Positions 9,441-19,563 are shown, counted from the stretch's first letter. The stretch is 64,000 nt of DNA from Dokdonella sp. (GCF_019634775.1 NZ_JAHCAS010000001.1:2052894-2116893), one strand, 5' to 3'. A program made the numbers and translations. Notes: generated by a model from the sequence alone, not told the origin.

Positions 9441-11603
9441 TCACGGGTCGAAGCCGTCCTCGAAGATGAGGTCGCTCGCGGTACAGGCCGAGTAGAGGCC
9501 AGGCGTGCCAAGCTCGCCGCTGGTCGCCACCCACGAGCCGTAGCTGTCGCCGGCGGCGGAGAGTTGCCACTGCGTCACTTCGTTCGCGCCGACCGCCGTG
9601 CAGGGCGGCTGGCCGCTCCTGTTCTGCGTGCGGATGCTGCCGGGGTAGGTTTCGTCGCCGTAGTCGAGCTTGTCCTGCAGTGCGCCGGTGGCGTCGTAGA
9701 GGTGAATCTGGTCGTTGCGGCCGAGGTTGCTCCCGCTGGTCACGCCGAGGTCGCCGATGATCTTGACGCTGGCCGACAGGTTCCACGCACTGCGGAACGT
9801 GGCTTCCGTGGCTTCGGTGAGGATCACCGATTCGCCGGGCTGCACCGTTCCGAACGCGCCGAGGCCGAACGCGCCTGGGGTGGCGCCGTTGTCGTCGAAG
9901 CTCCAGCCTGTCAGGTCGATCGCCGAGTCGGAGAGGTTGGTGAATTCGACGAACTCGCCGCTGGTACCGGCGTACATCCATTCGGTGATGCGCACGCCGC
10001 TGTTGCCAAACGCGTAGACGATCGAGTTGGGTGCGCGCTCGGTCAGTTCCGGCAGGAACTCGACTGACGAGTACGCGTTCGACGCAGTGGCGGCGACATA
10101 CCAGTCGATGCGCTGGCCCGGCGAGCCGGTGGTCGGCAGGATCACGCCATACACGCCGTCACCCGCGGCACCATCGCCCGATGCGCCGTTGTCGAGCATC
10201 GTGAGGCGCTGGTATGGCGCGCTGCGGACCGGACGATAGAACAGTTCGACCTTCGAGATGCCGCTGCCCGACGAGACGACGTTCGCGGTGATCGTTACCG
10301 CCGTGCCCGGGTTGGGGGTTTCGTCGGAAGCCTGTGCGGCGCTGATGATCGGGCCGGCCGCGTTCAGTTCGGCATTGCCGGCGTTGTTGAGGAACGTGCG
10401 GCGGTCATTGACGAACTGCTGCAGGCCGACCACGGTGCCACCGGCCGGGCCCGTGTAAGGCAGGGTCACCGTGCTGGTGAAATTGGTGTTGAACAGGGCG
10501 TAGCTGTAGAGCCTCTTCGGATCGGCCTGCACGGCGGCGTCGATCAGGTTGCGGTGCGCGGTGATGATTGGTTCGAAATGACTCCAGTCGAGGTCGCGTT
10601 TGGCGACACGGTAGTGCGAAAGGTAGCGTTGGCGCAGTTCCGGTACCGACAGCACGCGGCTCAGCACCGGCTTGTTGCTTGCGCCGAAGTTGCGGTTGAT
10701 CGCCCAGGTGCTGGCGAGGAAGGTTTCGTTGGCGTCGCGCTGGATCAGGTGCAGGCGGTTGTCCAGCGGGTCACGATAGGTCATGAAATCGCAACCCTTG
10801 TTGACGTAGCTGTCGTCGTCGGTCAGCAGGTTCTCGAACACGATCGACCAGATCGACGGATCGATCGCGAACAGGCTGTCGATGCTGGTCGGCCACGTTG
10901 CCAGCGTGCCGTTGGAGAGTGCGTTGGTGACCGGGATCAGCGCCTCCACGATCGGATTGGCGAGGCCGCCGTCGTTGTTGACCTCGTAGGCCGTATAACC
11001 CGAGGCGTTTGGGCCGTTGTAGGCCAGGCCTGGCCCGTTCGGATTGTTCGAACAACCGATGCGGACGCCGTCTTCATTCTCGAAGTAGCGGCGCAGCATC
11101 GACTTGTTCGGCTGCTGAACGTTGATGTAGACGCCCCAGTTCGCGCCGTTGAGAGTGACCAGCACATGGTTCGCGCGCGGATTCGGGATGAACTGCGCGA
11201 CGTGGTTGTTGTAGACGACCTCGCGCATGAAGGTCGGATCGTGGAAGCCGTTGTTGAGGTTGATGTTGTCGTAGCCCATCAGCTTTTGATCGGGGTCGAC
11301 GTGGTCGGTGTAGATCTTCAGGGAGAATTTGTCCGAGCCGGCCGGCAGGCCCGTGTACGAAGTGTTGCCACGAATGCGCACGCCGACGTTGGGGTAGCTC
11401 ACGCCGTCGACGACAAGCGTGGCCAGGATCGGAGTTTCCGAGGCGTAGTTCTGGCGCAGCAGGGTCAGCCAGTTCGCATCATGGAAAGTCAGCGCGAAGG
11501 TGCGCAGCGTGGTCGTGTCGTAGAGGTCCTGGGCGCGTGCGCCGGCAGGCAGGGCGAGGCCGACGCAGGCAATCAGCGCGGCGGCGAGACGGATGGCGTA
11601 CAT
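9441..11603 (-). CDS. Exported CotH-kinase / lamin-tail domain protein
   Basis: This 720-residue protein begins with a signal peptide (MYAIRLAAALIACVGLALPAGARAQ). The next ~400 residues match the CotH kinase family (GVRIRGNTSYTG, a LPAGSDKFSLKI stretch, and DANWLTLLRQN near the start). CotH proteins are atypical kinases or surface proteins of spore coats and of many secreted bacterial proteins. A chain-reversal-type stretch in the middle (SSGSGISKVELFYRPV) is followed near residue 534 by a lamin-tail domain (VRITEWMYAGTSGEFVEFTN). The protein ends SDLIFEDGFDP, the C-terminal motif shared with other exported proteins here. I chose the ATG at 11603 because it directly precedes the signal peptide; the upstream extension is charged and overlaps the mtnA side. 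Its substrate is unknown. Confidence 0.85.
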   Translation of the reverse strand: MYAIRLAAALIACVGLALPAGARAQDLYDTTTLRTFALTFHDANWLTLLRQNYASETPILATLVVDGVSYPNVGVRIRGNTSYTGLPAGSDKFSLKIYTDHVDPDQKLMGYDNINLNNGFHDPTFMREVVYNNHVAQFIPNPRANHVLVTLNGANWGVYINVQQPNKSMLRRYFENEDGVRIGCSNNPNGPGLAYNGPNASGYTAYEVNNDGGLANPIVEALIPVTNALSNGTLATWPTSIDSLFAIDPSIWSIVFENLLTDDDSYVNKGCDFMTYRDPLDNRLHLIQRDANETFLASTWAINRNFGASNKPVLSRVLSVPELRQRYLSHYRVAKRDLDWSHFEPIITAHRNLIDAAVQADPKRLYSYALFNTNFTSTVTLPYTGPAGGTVVGLQQFVNDRRTFLNNAGNAELNAAGPIISAAQASDETPNPGTAVTITANVVSSGSGISKVELFYRPVRSAPYQRLTMLDNGASGDGAAGDGVYGVILPTTGSPGQRIDWYVAATASNAYSSVEFLPELTERAPNSIVYAFGNSGVRITEWMYAGTSGEFVEFTNLSDSAIDLTGWSFDDNGATPGAFGLGAFGTVQPGESVILTEATEATFRSAWNLSASVKIIGDLGVTSGSNLGRNDQIHLYDATGALQDKLDYGDETYPGSIRTQNRSGQPPCTAVGANEVTQWQLSAAGDSYGSWVATSGELGTPGLYSACTASDLIFEDGFDP

Positions 11604-11722
11604 GGGCTTCCTCGGGTCGGCATGGCACGAGTGCCCAAGCCTAATGCCCGATCTTGCAGAAACCGTGGATTGCCCGTCGTTTTCGCTGGTCCATGCCAAG
11701 CCCGCCCGCTATCCTCGCGCGG

Positions 11723-12742
11723 ATGACCGAAGATCTTTCCCGCTACGACTCCATCCGCGCCGTACTCTGGCGCGGCGACCGCCTGCGCCTGCTCGACCAG
11801 CGCAGGCTGCCCTTCGTCGAGGACTACATCGACTGCACGACACCCGACGACGTCGCGACTGCGATCCGCGACCTCGTCGTGCGCGGCGCACCGGCGATCG
11901 GCATCGCTGCGGCCTGGGGCGTGGTGCTCGCCGGGCAGCGCGGCCGCGATGCGCTCGCCGACGCGCTGCCGCGCCTGCGCGCGGCGCGGCCGACCGCGGT
12001 GAACCTGATGTGGGCGCTCGATCGCATGCAGGGTGCGATCGCCGATTCGCCCGATGTGCAGGCCCTCGTACGCGAGGCTCAGGCGATCCAGGACGAGGAT
12101 CTCGCCGCCAACCGACGCATGGGCGCACTCGGTGCCACCCTGCTCGGCGAACGGGTTGGTGTGATGACCCATTGCAACACCGGTTCGCTGGCTACCGCCG
12201 GCTACGGCACTGCGCTCGGCGTGATCCGCGCCGGTGTCGCCGCCGGACGAATCGAGCGCGTGTATGCCGGCGAGACGCGCCCGTGGCTGCAGGGGGCGCG
12301 CCTGACCATGTGGGAGCTCGTGCGCGACGGCATCCCCGCCACGCTCGTCGCCGACTCCGCTGCCGCGCACCTGATGAAGACCGGCGCCGTGCAATGGGTC
12401 GTCGTCGGTGCCGACCGCATCGCCGCCAACGGCGACACGGCCAACAAGATCGGTACGTACCAGCTCGCCATCGCCGCACGCCACCACGGTGTGAAGTTCA
12501 TGGTCGTCGCGCCGTCCTCGACCGTCGACATGGCCACGCCCTCGGGCGAGGCGATCGAGATAGAACTGCGCGATCCCGGCGAACTGCTCACGTATTCCGG
12601 CCAGCGCACCGTGGTCGATGGCGCCGTTGCCTGGAACCCCGTGTTCGACGTGACTCCAGCCGGCCTGATCGACGCGATCGTGACCGAGCGCGGCATCATC
12701 GAGCACCCGGACGCGGCGCGCATGCGCACGCTGTTCACCTGA
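11723..12742 (+). CDS. mtnA: S-methyl-5-thioribose-1-phosphate isomerase
   Basis: MtnA isomerises methylthioribose-1-phosphate to methylthioribulose-1-phosphate in methionine salvage, in the cytoplasm. The 339-residue product has the family landmarks [13 protein letters not shown] near 53-65, [13 protein letters not shown] near 153-165 with the catalytic Cys, and [18 protein letters not shown] near 230-247 with the catalytic Asp. The ATG at 11723 is preferred. The frame is open upstream to about 11654, but the first conserved residues ([16 protein letters not shown]) start just after 11723. The gtrA-like gene starts ten bases after the stop, and gyrA follows, an order close to that of Xanthomonas, where mtnA precedes gyrA. 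Confidence 0.95.
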   Translation: MTEDLSRYDSIRAVLWRGDRLRLLDQRRLPFVEDYIDCTTPDDVATAIRDLVVRGAPAIGIAAAWGVVLAGQRGRDALADALPRLRAARPTAVNLMWALDRMQGAIADSPDVQALVREAQAIQDEDLAANRRMGALGATLLGERVGVMTHCNTGSLATAGYGTALGVIRAGVAAGRIERVYAGETRPWLQGARLTMWELVRDGIPATLVADSAAAHLMKTGAVQWVVVGADRIAANGDTANKIGTYQLAIAARHHGVKFMVVAPSSTVDMATPSGEAIEIELRDPGELLTYSGQRTVVDGAVAWNPVFDVTPAGLIDAIVTERGIIEHPDAARMRTLFT

Positions 12743-12752
12743 GGTTTCGCGC

Positions 12753-13142
12753 ATGCGCCAACTGATGCTGTTCGGCGTCGGCGGCGTGCTCGGCTTCGTC
12801 GTCGATGCCGGCATCGTGCAGGCGCTGGTCGCCGGACTCGGCTGGAACCCGTATGGCGCGCGCCTGCTGTCCTTCCTTGTCGCGGCGACCGTGACCTGGC
12901 TGTTCAACCGTCGCTTCACCTTCCGCGAGGAGCGCCACTACGGGCTGTTCGGCGAATGGGCGCGCTGGATGGCCGCAATGAGCGGAGGCTTTGCGGTCAA
13001 CTACGCCGCCTACTCGTTCTGCATCTTCCACTCGCCGACGATGCGCGCGCTGCCGGCGCTCGCCGTGGCGGTCGGTTCGCTGGCCGGTTTCGCGGTCAAC
13101 TACGTGGCGTCGAAGTGGTGGATCTACCGGCGGCGGGGGTGA
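12753..13142 (+). CDS. GtrA-like family membrane protein
   Basis: This 129-residue inner-membrane protein has four predicted hydrophobic segments (about 4-24, 34-54, 68-90 and 98-118). It carries the GtrA/DPMS-like signature: FGVGGVLGFVVDAG at the N terminus, TWLFNRRFTFRE in the middle loop, and NYVASKWWIYRRR at the end. GtrA proteins help flip or transfer polyprenyl-linked sugars for O-antigen or cell-surface polysaccharide modification. The partner glycosyltransferase is not adjacent. It follows mtnA by ten bases and may be co-transcribed. The family is clear; the specific substrate cannot be told. Confidence 0.85.
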   Translation: MRQLMLFGVGGVLGFVVDAGIVQALVAGLGWNPYGARLLSFLVAATVTWLFNRRFTFREERHYGLFGEWARWMAAMSGGFAVNYAAYSFCIFHSPTMRALPALAVAVGSLAGFAVNYVASKWWIYRRRG

Positions 13143-13380
13143 AAGGCCGGGAATGGGGAATCGGAAATGGGGAATGGTGGAGCCGCCGTTTTCGCGGCAC
13201 TTAGCCCCGTGGGGAACGGCTTCAGCCGTGATGCTCTGGCTGTACAAGGCCTCAAACAAGGGGCATCGCGCCTGAAGGCGTTTCCTGTGGGGTTGCGTTT
13301 CGCCGGCGCCCGGCTTCGGGTGCCCCGCTTCGAGCGCCGCGACCGGGTGCCAGGAAGGGGCGGGAAGGGGGCGCCTGTGC
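13143..13380. repeat. Non-coding spacer with GGGAATGG array and REP pair
   Basis: The gap between the gtrA-like gene and gyrA holds no gene. At 13148-13181 there is an array of GGGAATGG-type units. At 13209-13234 and 13263-13292 two REP-like units face each other (GGAACGGCTTCAGCCGTGATGC-like and GCATCGCGCCTGAAGGCG). The gyrA promoter candidate follows at 13378-13386. Confidence 0.7.
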
Positions 13381-13386
13381 TAGAAT
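13378..13386 (+). promoter_or_regulatory. Candidate extended -10 promoter for gyrA
   Basis: TGC-TAGAAT is an extended -10 element (TG-N followed by five of six matches to TATAAT), 88 bases before the gyrA ATG. No good -35 is visible 16-18 bases upstream, which fits an extended -10 promoter. It lies just after the repeat cluster. Confidence 0.45.
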
Positions 13387-13473
13387 CGCGAGCTTGTTCC
13401 AAGCCGTTCCGGCACCCCTGCGGTGGCTCGGTCCAGAGCCGCAACCTGCTGATTCCACGGGAAGAATCATTCA

Positions 13474-16062
13474 ATGGCTGAGTTCGCCAAAGAAGTCATT
13501 CGCGTCAATATCGAGGACGAGGTCCGGCAGAGCTATCTCGATTACGCGATGAGCGTCATCGTTGGTCGTGCGCTGCCCGATGTGCGCGACGGCCTCAAGC
13601 CGGTCCATCGCCGCATCCTCTACGCGATGCAGGAATCCAGCACGGTCTGGAACCGTCCTTACGTGAAGTGCGCGCGCGTGGTCGGCGACGTCATGGGCAA
13701 GTACCACCCGCACGGTGATTCGTCGATCTACGACGCCCTCGTGCGCATGGCCCAGGACTTCTCGATGCGCTACATGCTCATCGACGGCCAGGGCAACTTT
13801 GGTTCGGTCGATGGCGACAACCCGGCGGCAATGCGCTACACCGAGTGCCGCCTCGACCGCCTCAGCTCCGAACTGCTCGCCGACATCGACAAGGAAACCG
13901 TCGACTTCCAGCCCAACTACGACGAGAAGGAGCTCGAGCCGGTCGTCCTGCCGGCACGTATTCCGAACCTGCTCGTCAACGGCTCGGCCGGCATCGCCGT
14001 CGGCATGGCGACCAATGTGCCACCGCACAACCTCGCCGAGGTGCTCGGCGCCTGCATCGCCCTGATCGACGATCCAGACCTTGGTTTCGATGATCTGCTG
14101 CGCCTGGTTCCTGGCCCCGACTTCCCGACCGCCGGCATCATCAACGGTGCTGCCGGCATCGTCGAAGCCTACCGCAGCGGCCGTGGCCGCATCCTCGTGC
14201 GCGCCAAGGCCGAGATCGAGACCGAGGCCAATGGCCGCGAGACGATCGTCATCTCCGAGCTGCCGTTCCAGGTCAACAAGGCGCGCCTGATCGAGAAGAT
14301 CGCCGAGCTGGTCAAGGAAAAGAAGATCGAGGGCATCTCCGAACTGCGCGATGAGTCCGACAAGGACGGCATGCGCGTGGTCATCGAGGTGCGCAAGGAC
14401 GCGATGGGCGACGTCCTGCTCAACAACCTCTACCAGCAGACCCAGCTTCAGGTCACCTTCGGCATCAACATGGTCGCCCTCGTCGATGGCCAGCCGCGTA
14501 CGCTCGGCCTGCGCGAGATTCTCGATGCCTTCATCCGGCACCGTCGCGAAGTCGTCACGCGGCGCACGATCTTCGAGCTGCGCAAGGCGCGCGAACGTGC
14601 CCACATCCTCGAAGGCCTGACCGTCGCACTGGCCAACATCGACGAGATGATCGAGCTGATCAAGACCTCGCCGTCGAGCGAGGAGGCCAGGCAGCGCATG
14701 GTCGCGCGGCGCTGGGAGCCGGGCCTCGTGCGCACACTGCTGGCTGCCTCCGGCGCCGATGCCTCGCGCCCGGAGACGCTTGACCCTTCGGTCGGCCTGT
14801 CCGATGCCGGCTACCAGTTGTCCGAGGTGCAGGCCCAGCAGATTCTCGAGATGCGCCTGGCGCGACTGACCGGGCTCGAGCAGGAGAAGCTCACCGACGA
14901 GTACAGGTCACTGCTCGACACGATCCGTTCTCTCATGGCGATCCTCGAAGATCCCGAGCGCCTGCTCGCGGTGATCCGCGAGGAACTGGTCGCGCTGCGC
15001 GAGGAGTTCGGTGATGCGCGCCGCACGGTGATCCAGGCAAGCCAGGACGATATCGACGTGCTCGACCTGATCGAGCCCGAGGACGTCGTGGTGACCCTTT
15101 CGCATGCCGGCTACGCCAAACGCCAGCCGGTCAGCATCTACCGTGCACAGAAGCGCGGCGGCAAGGGCCGCTCGGCTTCGGCGCTCAAGGACGAGGATTT
15201 CGTCGAGCGCCTGTGGGTGGCCAACACGCACGACACGCTGCTCACCTTCACCAGCACCGGCCGTGTCTACTGGCTCAAGGTCTACCAGCTGCCCGACGCC
15301 GGCCCGAACGCGCGCGGCAAGCCGATCGTCAACCTGCTGCCGTTGGGCCCTGGCGAGAAGGTGCAGGCGATCCAGCCGGTGCATGAATACTCGGCCGACC
15401 GCTACGTGCTGTTCGCCACCGCCAAGGGCACGGTCAAGAAGACGCCGCTCGACGAATTCGCCTTCCAGCTGCAGAAGGGCAAGATCGCGATCAACCTCGA
15501 CGATGGCGATGCGCTGGTCGACGTGCAGATCACCGACGGTGAGCGAGACGTTCTGCTGTTTGCCTCGAACGGCAAGGCCGTGCGCTTCGACGAAGGCAGC
15601 GTGCGCGCGATGGGTCGCACCGCCACCGGCGTGCGCGGCATGCGCCTGGCTGAAGGCGAGCGCGTGGTCAGCCTGATCGTCGGCGAAGGCGAAGGCGACA
15701 TTCTCACCGCAACCGAGCGTGGCTATGGCAAGCGCACGCCGCTCGACGAATATCCAAAGAAGGGTCGAGGCACACAGGGCGTCATCGCGATCCAGTGCTC
15801 CGAGCGCAACGGCGCCCTGGTCGGCGCCGTGCAACTCGACGATGCCCATGAGCTCATGCTGATCTCGAACCAGGGCACCCTGGTGCGCACGCGCGCCGCG
15901 GAGGTCGCCCGCGTCGGGCGCAACACCCAGGGCGTCACCCTGATCCGTCTGCCATCCGACGAGAGCCTGGTCGGGGTGGTCCGTCTCGATCCGCTCGGCG
16001 ACGATGCCGAGGACAACGGCGAAGGTCCCGGCGAATCACCGCCGCCGCTCGAAACTCCCTGA
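13474..16062 (+). CDS. gyrA: DNA gyrase subunit A
   Basis: GyrA is the breakage-reunion subunit of gyrase; with GyrB it introduces negative supercoils. The protein has 862 residues, normal for the family. It opens with [20 protein letters not shown] and has the winged-helix/tower core with the catalytic Tyr in AMRYTECRL near residue 122. The quinolone-resistance region [15 protein letters not shown] keeps Ser and Asp at the E. coli 83 and 87 positions, so no classic resistance substitution is present. The C-terminal beta-pinwheel includes the GyrA-box-like KRGGKGRSA near 565. A short acidic tail ([13 protein letters not shown]) closes it. A strong hairpin terminator follows. Confidence 0.97.
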   Translation: MAEFAKEVIRVNIEDEVRQSYLDYAMSVIVGRALPDVRDGLKPVHRRILYAMQESSTVWNRPYVKCARVVGDVMGKYHPHGDSSIYDALVRMAQDFSMRYMLIDGQGNFGSVDGDNPAAMRYTECRLDRLSSELLADIDKETVDFQPNYDEKELEPVVLPARIPNLLVNGSAGIAVGMATNVPPHNLAEVLGACIALIDDPDLGFDDLLRLVPGPDFPTAGIINGAAGIVEAYRSGRGRILVRAKAEIETEANGRETIVISELPFQVNKARLIEKIAELVKEKKIEGISELRDESDKDGMRVVIEVRKDAMGDVLLNNLYQQTQLQVTFGINMVALVDGQPRTLGLREILDAFIRHRREVVTRRTIFELRKARERAHILEGLTVALANIDEMIELIKTSPSSEEARQRMVARRWEPGLVRTLLAASGADASRPETLDPSVGLSDAGYQLSEVQAQQILEMRLARLTGLEQEKLTDEYRSLLDTIRSLMAILEDPERLLAVIREELVALREEFGDARRTVIQASQDDIDVLDLIEPEDVVVTLSHAGYAKRQPVSIYRAQKRGGKGRSASALKDEDFVERLWVANTHDTLLTFTSTGRVYWLKVYQLPDAGPNARGKPIVNLLPLGPGEKVQAIQPVHEYSADRYVLFATAKGTVKKTPLDEFAFQLQKGKIAINLDDGDALVDVQITDGERDVLLFASNGKAVRFDEGSVRAMGRTATGVRGMRLAEGERVVSLIVGEGEGDILTATERGYGKRTPLDEYPKKGRGTQGVIAIQCSERNGALVGAVQLDDAHELMLISNQGTLVRTRAAEVARVGRNTQGVTLIRLPSDESLVGVVRLDPLGDDAEDNGEGPGESPPPLETP

Positions 16063-16072
16063 GCCAGCACAA

Positions 16073-16092
16073 GGGATTGATCAGAGCATCCC
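16073..16092 (-). repeat. Half copy of GGGATG...AATCCC palindromic element
   Basis: On the minus strand this reads GGGATGCTCTGATCAATCCC. It is one base different from the arm of the palindromic element at 32470-32522, and related to the copies at 27105 and 43075. It lies between the gyrA stop and its terminator. Confidence 0.6.
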
Positions 16093-16095
16093 AAG

Positions 16096-16119
16096 CGCCG
16101 CCCTGATGGGCGGCGTTTT
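16096..16119 (+). terminator. Rho-independent terminator of gyrA
   Basis: A perfect eight-base stem CGCCGCCC/GGGCGGCG with a four-base loop (TGAT) is followed by TTTT. It lies 33 bases after the gyrA stop. Confidence 0.85.
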
Positions 16120-16228
16120 CGTTGGTGGCTGCGATCGCGTTCTGTGGGTACGCCAATCCGGGTATTGTTGGGGTCTCCGGCACTGTTTCACGTACAGGCT
16201 GCACGATCGTTTCCCCGGGAGAGCCTGC

Positions 16229-17905
16229 ATGCGCGGCATGATGATCGTTCTGGTGGCGGTGTCGGTTGCGGCAATCTTGCCGCTGCGTGCCGCGGAAGTC
16301 GTGCAGGGCGCGCATGGCTACGAGTTCCGCGAGCGTTTCGCCTGGACCGGTACGCACGCCGCCACGCTCGGCACAGGTGGGACCACGGTGTGGTGGGACG
16401 AGTCCGCCTGGGATGTGCATGGCGACAGTTCCTTTATTGCGGTGACGCCGGTCGATGGCACCATCAGCAACCGTTTCCACGTCGACGTGCACAAGGCCAT
16501 GTCGGCCGATCCGCGCGATGGTCGCATCGACAACAGTCAGACCATCGTTGGTGGTGACGGCAGCCAAGGTGTCGGCGTGATGCATCTGGACTACCAGGAC
16601 ATCCTCGACGCCCGCCTGCGCAATCCACTGCTGATCTCGCCTCAGCAGCCGGCACGCGTGCGTTTCTACGCTTCCGGGTTCAATACCAGCGGTCACTGGT
16701 GGGAACTCGCCCTGACCCCGGCCGATCGCGTGATCGGCGGCGAATACACCAGCGTGCCGGGGCAGGGCGAAGCCGGCCTGCTCGAACCCTGGCCGGGCAG
16801 CACCAATCGCAGCCCGGGGCCGGGGCATTCTCCAGCCGAGGATTCGCTCAACCTGGTCATGTTCGGCGCCAGTGATGTGCCATGCATCACCGGCTGGCAG
16901 GTGCGCGCCGCGGTCACGCGCAGCGTAGGCGGGGCCATGCAGCAGTTCGTGAATCCGGCGGCAACGCTCAGCGACTTGATGCAGAGTGATCCGTCGCTGG
17001 CCGAAACCCTGATCCACTGGGAGGTGGAGTTCCGCAGCGATGGAGTCGTGCTGCGTGCCGACCCGGATGAGGACGGCAACTTCGATCTGGTCGAACAGTG
17101 GGCCGTATCGATCCCTTGGGCCGAGGTGCATCTGCACTTGCTTGGTGTCGCCTATCAGGCCGACCATCATCCGCAGGAGCCGTGTTTCCTCGGCCACATG
17201 CGTGAGTTGCGCTGGCGCGATCTGCGTGCCTGGCCGGTCAAGTACGCGGCTACCGACGTGTTTCCGAAGAACATCGGCGCGCAGCAGGTACCGACCCAGA
17301 CCGGCTGGCGTGCCTACGACCTGCGTGACATCCAGCGCTTCGGTCCGCCGGTAAATGGCGTGCCGCAACCGAACTTGGGCGCGTTCTCCGTCGCTCATGC
17401 CGGCCGCTGGTGCAACCACGCGGGCTACCCCTGCTTCCGCAACGACGTGCAGGTCGACCTGACGCTGGCCATTCCGCCGCGCCCCGGCTTCGCGATCGCA
17501 CAAGCGCGTTTCGTCCACGACGGTCGTGCCGCCGAAGGCACGAATGCGCGCGCGACGCTGCGCCTCGGTGGCGCAGTGGTCGGGCGTCTGCCGAGTCCGG
17601 CCAGCGTGCCGAGTGCGGAAGCCCAGGCCTGGGTGCGCGGTGCATTGCCGATCCCGGCACTGGCGCTAGCGGCGACGAACGCGTTCCGCCTCGAACTCGA
17701 TCCGGGTTTCCATATCGACCGCATGGAGGTGGAGTTGGCTTACACCGCCGACGCCGCAACCGATCAACTGTTCGCCGACGGCTTCGAGCAGGGCGTCGCC
17801 GCCGCACCCCTGCAGTCCGTGCGCGCGCCGGCGTCGAAGCAGTGGCTGCCGGAGCTTCGCTTTGGCCGACCCGCCGGCAGCGGTGCCCATTGCAGCGGGC
17901 CGTGA
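16229..17905 (+). CDS. Exported protein of unknown function with FADGFE motif
   Basis: I do not recognise the family. The 558-residue product starts with a signal peptide (MRGMMIVLVAVSVAAILPLRAAE). Its body is rich in Trp, Asp and Gly (TTVWWDESAWDVHGD, SGHWWELALTP), as in beta-sandwich extracellular domains, and has two Cys-containing stretches (GRWCNHAGYPCFRN). TDQLFADGFE matches the C-terminal motif of other exported proteins in this window. Here, unusually, about 35 basic, low-complexity residues follow it, which suggests that the original stop was lost. The ATG at 16229 sits directly before the signal peptide; the frame is open further upstream through the terminator, which is not plausible coding. 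It stands alone between gyrA and hsp20. Confidence 0.7.
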   Translation: MRGMMIVLVAVSVAAILPLRAAEVVQGAHGYEFRERFAWTGTHAATLGTGGTTVWWDESAWDVHGDSSFIAVTPVDGTISNRFHVDVHKAMSADPRDGRIDNSQTIVGGDGSQGVGVMHLDYQDILDARLRNPLLISPQQPARVRFYASGFNTSGHWWELALTPADRVIGGEYTSVPGQGEAGLLEPWPGSTNRSPGPGHSPAEDSLNLVMFGASDVPCITGWQVRAAVTRSVGGAMQQFVNPAATLSDLMQSDPSLAETLIHWEVEFRSDGVVLRADPDEDGNFDLVEQWAVSIPWAEVHLHLLGVAYQADHHPQEPCFLGHMRELRWRDLRAWPVKYAATDVFPKNIGAQQVPTQTGWRAYDLRDIQRFGPPVNGVPQPNLGAFSVAHAGRWCNHAGYPCFRNDVQVDLTLAIPPRPGFAIAQARFVHDGRAAEGTNARATLRLGGAVVGRLPSPASVPSAEAQAWVRGALPIPALALAATNAFRLELDPGFHIDRMEVELAYTADAATDQLFADGFEQGVAAAPLQSVRAPASKQWLPELRFGRPAGSGAHCSGP

Positions 17906-18103
17906 CGGGTTCCCATGGCAGACCGGATCGGCCGATCGAATCCGGTCCGCCCGGCCCCATGGCCGATGCTTCTCGGCGAACCGAACGGGATGGATCGCTG
18001 GTTGCATCGATCGCGCAGCAGCGGCCTTGAAACCCGTGCCGCGGAGCCCATTTCTCGAACCATCGCGGCTATGGTCGCCGCACATCAATTCGAGGGTTGA
18101 GCC

Positions 18104-18535
18104 ATGAGTCTTGCACGTCATACCGGCTGGTCCGCCAATCGCGACCTGCGCCAGTTCTTCGACCGCTTCCTCAATGCCGAGGAAGGCGATCAGTCCAACG
18201 TCGTCACCAGCCAGTGGGCACCGCGTGTCGACATCCGTGAGGAAGACAAGCGCTTCGTCATCCTCGCCGACGTGCCGGGTGTCGATCCGGCCGCGATCGA
18301 GGTACACATGGACAAGGGCATCCTGACGATCAAGGGCGAGCGCACGTCGGAAAAGGTCGAGGGCACCAAGTTCACCCGCATCGAGCGTTCGTACGGCAGC
18401 TTCCATCGCCGCTTTGCGCTGCCCGACAGCGCCGATGCCGAGGCGATTAGCGCGACCGGCAAGCACGGCGTGCTCGAGATCTCGATCCCCAAGAAGCCCG
18501 AAACCACACCGCGCCGGATTACCATCAACGCCTGA
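18104..18535 (+). CDS. Hsp20/alpha-crystallin small heat-shock protein
   Basis: This is a small ATP-independent chaperone that holds unfolding proteins. The 143-residue product has an N-terminal arm with LRQFFDRFLNAEE, then an alpha-crystallin domain (about 40-132) with VDIREEDKRFVILADVPGVD and the A-x-x-x-n-G-v-L-like GKHGVLEISIPKK. It ends in a short tail with ITIN, a possible I-x-I oligomerisation motif. It is followed by cbpA after 81 bases and is likely part of the same stress operon. A GC-rich hairpin lies between them. No sigma-32 promoter was obvious by eye. Confidence 0.9.
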   Translation: MSLARHTGWSANRDLRQFFDRFLNAEEGDQSNVVTSQWAPRVDIREEDKRFVILADVPGVDPAAIEVHMDKGILTIKGERTSEKVEGTKFTRIERSYGSFHRRFALPDSADAEAISATGKHGVLEISIPKKPETTPRRITINA

Positions 18536-18557
18536 TCCGGGCACTCCCGGCGAGTCT

Positions 18558-18594
18558 GCGCGGCCTGCGGTGGATTCCACCCCGCGGGCCGCGC
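18558..18594 (+). promoter_or_regulatory. GC-rich hairpin between hsp20 and cbpA
   Basis: An inverted repeat with arms GCGCGGCC-GCGG and CCGC-GGCCGCGC forms a strong stem with a loop of about ten bases. There is no following T run, so it more likely stabilises or attenuates the transcript than terminates it. Confidence 0.4.
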
Positions 18595-18616
18595 TCGCTT
18601 ACCTGCAAGGTGAGGC

Positions 18617-19507
18617 ATGCAGTTCAAGGACTACTACGACACGCTTGGCGTGAAGCCCGACGCGGCCGATGCCGACATCAAGTCGGCGTATCGGCGTCTC
18701 GCACGCAAGTACCACCCTGACGTCAGCAAGGAAGCCGGCGCCGAGGAGAAGTTCAAGGCGATCAACGAGGCTTACGAGGCGTTGCGCGATCCAGAGCGTC
18801 GGCGTTCGTATGACGAGCTGCGCGCCGGTGGTTACCGTGCCGGCGACGAGTTCCGTCCGCCACCGAACTGGCAGGGCGGTGGTTTCGACGATGGCGGTGC
18901 CGACTTCGGCGATTTCTTCGAATCGTTGTTTGGCGGCCGTGCGGGAGGTGTGCGGGGCGGTCGCGCCGGGCCGCGCCGCGGGCGCGACCTGCACGCGAGT
19001 GTGGTCATCGACATCGCCACCGCGTTCCGTGGCGGCAAGGAGCGCATCACCCTGCGCGATGCGGTGCAGGGCGAGCGCACGCTCGAGGTGAAGATTCCGG
19101 CGGGTATCGAGCCGGGCCGACAGATCCGCCTGGCCGGGCAGGGCCATGCCGGACATTCCGGCGGGCCCGCCGGCGACCTGCTGCTGGAGATTTCATTCCG
19201 TGAGGATCCGCGCCTGCGCCTGGAGGGCCGTACGGTGGTTGCGACGCTGCCGGTATCGCCGTGGGAGGCCGCGCTCGGCGCGACGGTCAAGGTGCCGACC
19301 CTCGCCGGCGAGGTTGAGCTGCGCATCCCGCCCGGTTCCGACAGCGGCAGCAAGCTGCGCCTGCGTGGCCGCGGCTGGCCGGGCCCCGGCGGTCCGGGCG
19401 ACCAGATCGTCGTGCTCGAGGTGCATGTGCCGAAGCCCGGCACCGGCGCGCAGCGCGAGGCCTACGAGCGGCTCGCAGCGGCGTTCGATGTTGCGCAGAA
19501 GTCGTGA
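18617..19507 (+). CDS. cbpA: DnaJ-class co-chaperone CbpA-like
   Basis: This is a type II J-protein that stimulates DnaK ATPase and may bind curved DNA. The 296 residues comprise a J domain (1-70) with HPD at 33-35, a Gly/Phe-rich stretch (about 78-118, WQGGGFDDGGADFGDFFESLFGG), and two C-terminal beta-barrel substrate domains with RDLHASVVIDIATAFRGG and VKIPAGIEPGRQIRLAGQG. The DnaJ zinc finger (CxxCxGxG) is absent, which separates CbpA/DjlA-type proteins from DnaJ. No cbpM gene is adjacent. Its position after hsp20 supports a role in proteostasis. Confidence 0.9.
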   Translation: MQFKDYYDTLGVKPDAADADIKSAYRRLARKYHPDVSKEAGAEEKFKAINEAYEALRDPERRRSYDELRAGGYRAGDEFRPPPNWQGGGFDDGGADFGDFFESLFGGRAGGVRGGRAGPRRGRDLHASVVIDIATAFRGGKERITLRDAVQGERTLEVKIPAGIEPGRQIRLAGQGHAGHSGGPAGDLLLEISFREDPRLRLEGRTVVATLPVSPWEAALGATVKVPTLAGEVELRIPPGSDSGSKLRLRGRGWPGPGGPGDQIVVLEVHVPKPGTGAQREAYERLAAAFDVAQKS

Positions 19508-19536
19508 GTGGTGATTGGTGATTCGCAATAGCGAGG

Positions 19537-19563
19537 CCCCTTTCTCCGCTTGGGAGAAAGGGG
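19537..19563. terminator. Strong hairpin between convergent cbpA and pilH-like gene
   Basis: The arms CCCCTTTCTCC and GGAGAAAGGGG pair perfectly over 11 bases with a GCTTG loop. Its place between convergent genes suggests a shared terminator, though it lacks a proper T run. It is embedded in outer inverted arms GTGATTGGTGATTCG (from about 19510) and CGAATCGCCAATGACC (to about 19600), so it may be one more copy of a dispersed palindrome. Confidence 0.55.
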
